Assembly: GCA_001994995.1 (NCBI GenBank)
Contig: MDJM01000058.1
Coordinates: forward strand, 1 to 43,231
Reading direction: 5' to 3'
DNA length: 43,231 nucleotides
From: Candidatus Parepulonipiscium sp. PG-Nuni2H_MBin01
GTDB taxonomy: Bacteria; Bacillota; Clostridia; Lachnospirales; Cellulosilyticaceae
The notes under the pieces were generated by a model, which did no database searches, was not told the origin of the DNA, and worked only from the letters and a program-made list of their open reading frames with translations. Positions 40,301-43,231 of the stretch are shown here, piece after piece. The first letter of the stretch is position 1. Each line of letters starts with the position of its first letter. A program made the translations under genes and the position numbers.

Positions 40301-42143
40301 TGAAACTTTACCTATTTTAGGCGTTTATATGCCAGATGGAATTGATACTATTACAATTGATGGTGTGGATTATATTTTAACAGCTAATGAAGGAGATGCT
40401 ACTGAATGGGGCAAATTAGAAAATGCTTTTGAAAACATAGCAAGCTTTGGAGATATAGCGGATAAAATTGAGTTGGATGCATCTTTATTTGGCGGTATGA
40501 CCCAAGATGAGGCTGATATAGCTCTTGAATATCTTAAAGGTACTGAATTTATGAACACGGAAGTATTAACAGATATGGGAACTGATGCAATTTATATGTT
40601 AGGCGGACGTTCTTTCGCAATTTTTAGAGCGGATGATATGGAGTTAATTTATGATAGTGGAGATGAGTTTGAGCAAATTATTGCGCAAAGATATCCAAAT
40701 AATTTCAATGCAAATAGCTCCGGTATTACTTTAGATGCTAGAAGTGATAAAAAAGGTGCAGAGCCTGAAAGTATAGTTGTTGGAGAAGTTGATGGGACTT
40801 TGATGGCATTTATTGCGCTTGAAAGAATGGGTGGGTTTATGGTGTATGATATTACTGACCCAGCAAATCCTGTATTTATTAATTATTCTAATTCTAAAGA
40901 TTATAGTGATACTAAATTAGGAGATTATGCTCCAGAAGGATTGAAATTTGTGCCTGCTGAGGATAGCCCAACAGGTGTTGCATTGTTGTTAGTGGCTAAT
41001 GAAGATAGCTCTACTGTTGGTGTTCATCAAATCGGAGATATTGTTGAACAAACAGACGATGAGTCTGATGATAATACTGATTCTGATGATAATACTGATT
41101 CTGATGACAATACTGAGTCTGATGATAATAACGAGTCTGATGACAATAACGATTCTGATGACAATAACGATTCTGATGATAATACTGATGCTGATGATAA
41201 TACTGATGCTGATGATAATACTGATTCTGATGACAATACTGAGTCTGATGATAATAACGAGTCTGATGACAATAACGAGTCTGATGACAATAACGATTCT
41301 GATGATAATAACGAGTCTGATGATAATACTGAGTCTGATGACAATACTGATTCTGATGACAATACTGAATCTGATGATAATACTGATGACGAAACTGCTG
41401 ACAATACTACAAACGTATATACAGACTATAATTTTAGTTATGCAACTCTAACTTCTACAAGTGGAACTTCTTCAACAGTTACTGAGGCAGACGAGATAAC
41501 TACAATTGATGATGAAGATACAGCGATTGAAGCGGAAGAATCTATTACAACAATTATCAATGAAACAACCATTAAATCAACAGTTAGAATAGAAGAAATA
41601 TTTACTGATATTAACAACTCTGCTTGGTATTACGCGGATGTGGCCAATGTATATAATCTAGGAATAATGACAGGCTTAACACAAAGCGAGTTTGCACCTC
41701 AATCAACAGCAAACCGTGCCACCTTAGCAGTAGTATTACACCGTATGTCTAACACACCTACAATAACTAGCACCAATACATTCGCTGATGTTGTAGCTGG
41801 TTCTTGGTATGAAGCCTCTGTAAACTGGGCTATAGGTAACGGAATTTATGGCGGTTTTGAAGATGGCACATTTAGACCAAGTGATGCAATTACTCGCGAG
41901 CAACTTGTAACGATTATGTATAACTTTGCAACATCAGAAGGTTATACTCTATCAGGCTCCAATAGCATTAATAATTTTGCTGATGCAAACGAAGTGGCAG
42001 CTTGGGCAACTCCTGCTATGCAATGGGCTGTAGGGAATGGTATTGTGAATGGAAAAGATGGCAATACGCTTGACCCTAAAGGCACAGCAACAAGGGCAGA
42101 AATTGCAACTATTATTAATAGATTTATTAACAATATACAATAA
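37332..42143 (+). CDS. Large S-layer-anchored surface protein with lamin-tail and choice-of-anchor-I-like domains
   Basis: The product has 1603 residues. A signal peptide (to about residue 31) is followed by a lamin-tail domain (about 45-165, LVISEVYGDGG and FIELYNNSSNSIDLDG), an OB-like module (about 265-345), a second lamin-tail domain (about 355-485, LVISEVYGGGG and FIELYNNTNKEISLNG) and further OB-like modules (about 545-715, VEIEGIISALD and VQVTGKVTN). Residues about 735-1235 resemble the choice-of-anchor-I family, a propeller-like repeat protein (EVVAYNADNSKMYVVNGGSG, PDMIIISKDGQYIMTADEGE). An Asp-rich repeat (1245-1352) links to three SLH domains (about 1415-1603) that bind cell-wall polymers. 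The N-terminal modules suggest contact with DNA, polymers or phosphate esters, but no catalytic site is certain. RBS AAAGGAGC. Confidence 0.85.
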   Translation: MNRKKLVNGLLSAALLFSNTITPTSYFIYANELHAQLEEISSNPYYGLVISEVYGDGGSDGSIYMQGFIELYNNSSNSIDLDGVVLDYCGTQIPLPDVVIKAGDYYLIKCSPRSTESDYSSFFDGGSDDLSYFKADAYFELKMEKRSGWLTILAPDETVIDALSYCQSSKASDYPCLEGFTGRTNTAQAVRRLSSENGGLQDTNDNNADFYTADDTVASIAVTTSSAIFSSTITTGAAIHTVDLTDYELPSPTMSGGVEGTVVACNAQPISTLSLNDVGQSVELEVRITSMSTAVDLITGDSIELTTLPADVNVGDVVLLTGTLSSTADGFSLDVTSAYIYTLLNEQDEEPYKGLVISEVYGGGGKEGDDASGHAPYVHDFIELYNNTNKEISLNGLTLQYVGDDLYFFEDDAVIGAYDYLLVRCQATLGNEGDKAYGEFYEADIYYDESGDISMSDKKGMVKILNGDTVIDGVAFGKDESGISAVEGTEIQATTIYESVRRLSTTDSNGNVILVDTDDNASDFEIVSPSPTKSGYEEGEVALTNVQKLTAIKADSSLIGKVVEIEGIISALDIKTLDGATLSYIQDLTEHGIALENVSDTLDILSGQKIRVTGTLVEVGGELRIQTEESVLLASRIKSTTPVTVTDLSVVENYAGRYVQVTGKVTNIDDNLVTLDNSYIVEMTAGDIGDISVGDNIKANAIVSMVNNETVLYVYTLDDISFLITDESEDFIVDTIETFKLAGYTDTTGGNTEVVAYNADNSKMYVVNGGSGYLQIIDIANVNDTTYLDLDAIDIDLSLFNIDGFSYGGATSVAVNTKAQIVAVALQDADYTKNGRIAVLDYDGNLIDSFECGVQPDMIIISKDGQYIMTADEGEPQEGLILGEDPRGSVTIVDYSTKVANTIYFDDNSVIDADVHIRDNTKGAEYDLEPEYIAINEAGTKAYVTLQENNSIATIDIATQKVEKVQFLGFKDHSVEGNGLDPIDDGNIKIETLPILGVYMPDGIDTITIDGVDYILTANEGDATEWGKLENAFENIASFGDIADKIELDASLFGGMTQDEADIALEYLKGTEFMNTEVLTDMGTDAIYMLGGRSFAIFRADDMELIYDSGDEFEQIIAQRYPNNFNANSSGITLDARSDKKGAEPESIVVGEVDGTLMAFIALERMGGFMVYDITDPANPVFINYSNSKDYSDTKLGDYAPEGLKFVPAEDSPTGVALLLVANEDSSTVGVHQIGDIVEQTDDESDDNTDSDDNTDSDDNTESDDNNESDDNNDSDDNNDSDDNTDADDNTDADDNTDSDDNTESDDNNESDDNNESDDNNDSDDNNESDDNTESDDNTDSDDNTESDDNTDDETADNTTNVYTDYNFSYATLTSTSGTSSTVTEADEITTIDDEDTAIEAEESITTIINETTIKSTVRIEEIFTDINNSAWYYADVANVYNLGIMTGLTQSEFAPQSTANRATLAVVLHRMSNTPTITSTNTFADVVAGSWYEASVNWAIGNGIYGGFEDGTFRPSDAITREQLVTIMYNFATSEGYTLSGSNSINNFADANEVAAWATPAMQWAVGNGIVNGKDGNTLDPKGTATRAEIATIINRFINNIQ
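41064..41387. repeat. 18 tandem 18-bp units coding SDDN(T/N)(D/E)
   Basis: Eighteen in-frame copies of TCTGATGAYAATAMYGAK-type units encode hexapeptides SDDNTD, SDDNTE, SDDNNE, SDDNND and ADDNTD. The mixture of variants in short runs suggests unequal exchange. The stretch is an extended acidic linker before the SLH domains, and copy-number change keeps the frame. Confidence 0.95.
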
Positions 42144-42167
42144 AATATAGAGCTAACCTAATTTTGG

Positions 42168-42196
42168 AAAACACCTTGATTACAAGGTGTTTTTTT
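42168..42196 (+). terminator. Terminator after the SLH protein
   Basis: AAAACACCTTG (42168-42178) and CAAGGTGTTTT (42183-42193) form a perfect stem around ATTA, followed by more T's. Confidence 0.9.
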
Positions 42197-42245
42197 GCTA
42201 ATATTTACATAGAGGTATATTATTATTCTTAAGATGTTACATCTT
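42195..42245 (+). promoter_or_regulatory. Promoter and palindrome upstream of metY
   Basis: TTGCTA (42195-42200), a 17-base spacer and TATTAT (42218-42223). A perfect 7-1-7 palindrome AAGATGT-T-ACATCTT (42231-42245) sits at the predicted transcription start, a usual place for a repressor site. No SAM riboswitch was recognised in the short leader. Confidence 0.4.
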
Positions 42246-42269
42246 ATTTTAATTCAGGAGGTTTAATCT

Positions 42270-43231
42270 ATGAATATTGCAACTCAATGTGTACAAGAAG
42301 GGTATAATCCTAAAAATGGGGAACCAAGAATTGCACCGATTGTACAATCTACAACTTTTAAGTATGACAACACCGATGAGGTGGCTAAATTATTCGACCT
42401 ACAAGCAGCAGGTCATATGTATTCGCGTATAAGCAATCCTACGTGTAGCATATTAGAGGAAAAAATTGCAGCTATGGAAGGCGGAGTAGGGGCGCTTTCA
42501 GCTTCATCAGGTCAAGCAGCTATTATGATGGCAGTTTTCACTTTAGCTACAGCTGGTGACCACATTGTGTCTATGTCTAATTTATATGGCGGCACAACTA
42601 ATTTATTTAAAACAGTTTTTAAAAACATGGGGATTGAAGTAACATTTATTAGCCCAGATTTATCAGCTGATGAAATGTCTTCTTATATTTTGCCTAATAC
42701 AAGAGCAATTTATGGTGAAACTATTGGTAATCCAGGACTTGGAGTTTTGGATTTTGCAAAGGTTAGTGCAGTGGCTAAAAAAGCAAAGTTACCTTTAATA
42801 ATAGATAATACTTTTGCCACACCTTATTTATGCAGACCATTTGAGCATGGTGCTGATATTGTTGTATACTCTACTACTAAATATCTCGACGGACACGCTA
42901 CTGCTGTTGGCGGAGTAATCGTGGATAGTGGTAAGTTTGATTGGAGAAACGGCAATTTCCCTGAGTTTACTACACCTGATGAAAGTTATCATGGCTTAGT
43001 TTATGTAGATGCATTTAAAGAGGCGGCATATATAACTAAAGCGCGTGTAACGTTACTTCGCGATATTGGTTGTACGATGAGTCCATTTAATGCATTCCTA
43101 ACTAATTTAGGGACAGAAACTTTAGCATTAAGAATGGATAAACATTGTGCTAATGCTTTAGCAGCAGCTGAGTTTTTAGCAGCTCATGATAAGATAGAAT
43201 GGGTAAATTATCCTAAATTAAAAGGAAATAG
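42270..43231 (+). CDS. metY: O-acetylhomoserine sulfhydrylase, 3' end beyond the window
   Basis: The frame starts at an ATG 8 bases after CAGGAGG and is still open at the window edge (320 codons of a usual 420-430). It encodes a Cys/Met-metabolism PLP enzyme: QSTTFKYDNTDEVAKLFDL near the start, MYSRISNPTCSILEEKIAAMEGG, SSGQAAIMMA and the PLP lysine in VVYSTTKYLDGHATAVGGVI. The long loop after it (FDWRNGNFPEFTTPDESYHGL) is typical of O-acetylhomoserine sulfhydrylase rather than cystathionine gamma-synthase. It makes homocysteine from O-acetylhomoserine and sulfide for methionine. thrB, which uses the same homoserine pool, lies on the other side of the SLH gene. Confidence 0.9.
   Translation, partial: MNIATQCVQEGYNPKNGEPRIAPIVQSTTFKYDNTDEVAKLFDLQAAGHMYSRISNPTCSILEEKIAAMEGGVGALSASSGQAAIMMAVFTLATAGDHIVSMSNLYGGTTNLFKTVFKNMGIEVTFISPDLSADEMSSYILPNTRAIYGETIGNPGLGVLDFAKVSAVAKKAKLPLIIDNTFATPYLCRPFEHGADIVVYSTTKYLDGHATAVGGVIVDSGKFDWRNGNFPEFTTPDESYHGLVYVDAFKEAAYITKARVTLLRDIGCTMSPFNAFLTNLGTETLALRMDKHCANALAAAEFLAAHDKIEWVNYPKLKGN

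Noticed and set aside
41064-41387. CRISPR-like direct repeats
   Set aside because: The units are contiguous with no spacers and are in frame with the SLH gene.
41027-41404. Minus-strand Ser-rich ORF of 125 codons
   Set aside because: Antisense reading of the same 18-bp repeat; a periodic artefact without an RBS.
40999-41451. Plus-strand ORF of 150 codons (Met/Ile/Leu-rich) inside the SLH protein gene
   Set aside because: It is the +1 frame of the Asp-rich 18-bp repeat; the repeat lacks stops in several frames. No RBS, and the composition is a by-product of the repeat.

Overview
The window is AT-rich DNA with strong AGGAGG-type ribosome binding sites, short intergenic gaps and many hairpin-plus-T terminators. 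The gene content points to an anaerobic, low-GC Firmicute of the class Clostridia: an electron-bifurcating NfnAB pair, an iron-containing alcohol dehydrogenase, an S-layer-homology surface protein, a KtrAB potassium system and the dnaE-pfkA-pyk order common in that group. The species cannot be named from the sequence alone. No rRNA, tRNA, CRISPR array or complete mobile element was seen.

Layout. 1-40: a hairpin resembling the right end of an IS200/IS605 (TnpB) element. 0.2-3.8 kb: iron alcohol dehydrogenase and nfnAB (redox balancing). 3.8-6.2 kb, minus strand: a soluble zinc-binding (CZB) chemoreceptor and a secreted copper-amine-oxidase-N-like protein. 6.4-10.5 kb: a complete tripartite tricarboxylate transporter (tctC-tctB-tctA) followed by kduI, a probable uptake and isomerisation unit for a uronate-type sugar acid. 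10.5-14.6 kb: accessory genes, namely a solitary D12-class adenine methylase, an unknown small protein, an exported protein with a duplicated domain, a small membrane protein with hexapeptide repeats, an unknown split-barrel-like protein and a decayed ferredoxin tail. 14.7-20.9 kb: dnaE (broken by a one-base frameshift), pfkA and pyk.

21.1-27.3 kb holds the most unusual part: five consecutive paralogues of a degenerate HD-GYP protein. Each is followed by at least one hairpin, usually an intrinsic terminator. All five lack the first His and the His of the HD motif of active cyclic-di-GMP phosphodiesterases but keep the HP, HHE and GYP core, so they look like an expanded family of inactive or re-purposed second-messenger proteins. 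The copies differ from one another at individual ligand positions.

27.4-30.4 kb: ktrB, ktrA and a SpoU-type RNA methyltransferase. 30.5-34.4 kb: an aconitase-like (YbhJ-type) hydratase followed by a single DppB/NikB-type permease and an ABC ATPase that keeps only its Walker A and Q-loop. This is either a decaying transporter or a non-transport assembly. 34.5-37.1 kb, minus strand: an aldehyde dehydrogenase family protein and homoserine kinase. 37.3-42.1 kb: a 1603-residue surface protein (two lamin-tail domains, OB-like domains, a choice-of-anchor-I-like domain, an 18-unit Asp-rich repeat, three SLH domains). The window ends inside an O-acetylhomoserine sulfhydrylase gene.

By hand sampling, plus-strand coding sequence becomes clearly richer in G relative to C from about 21-22 kb onward.
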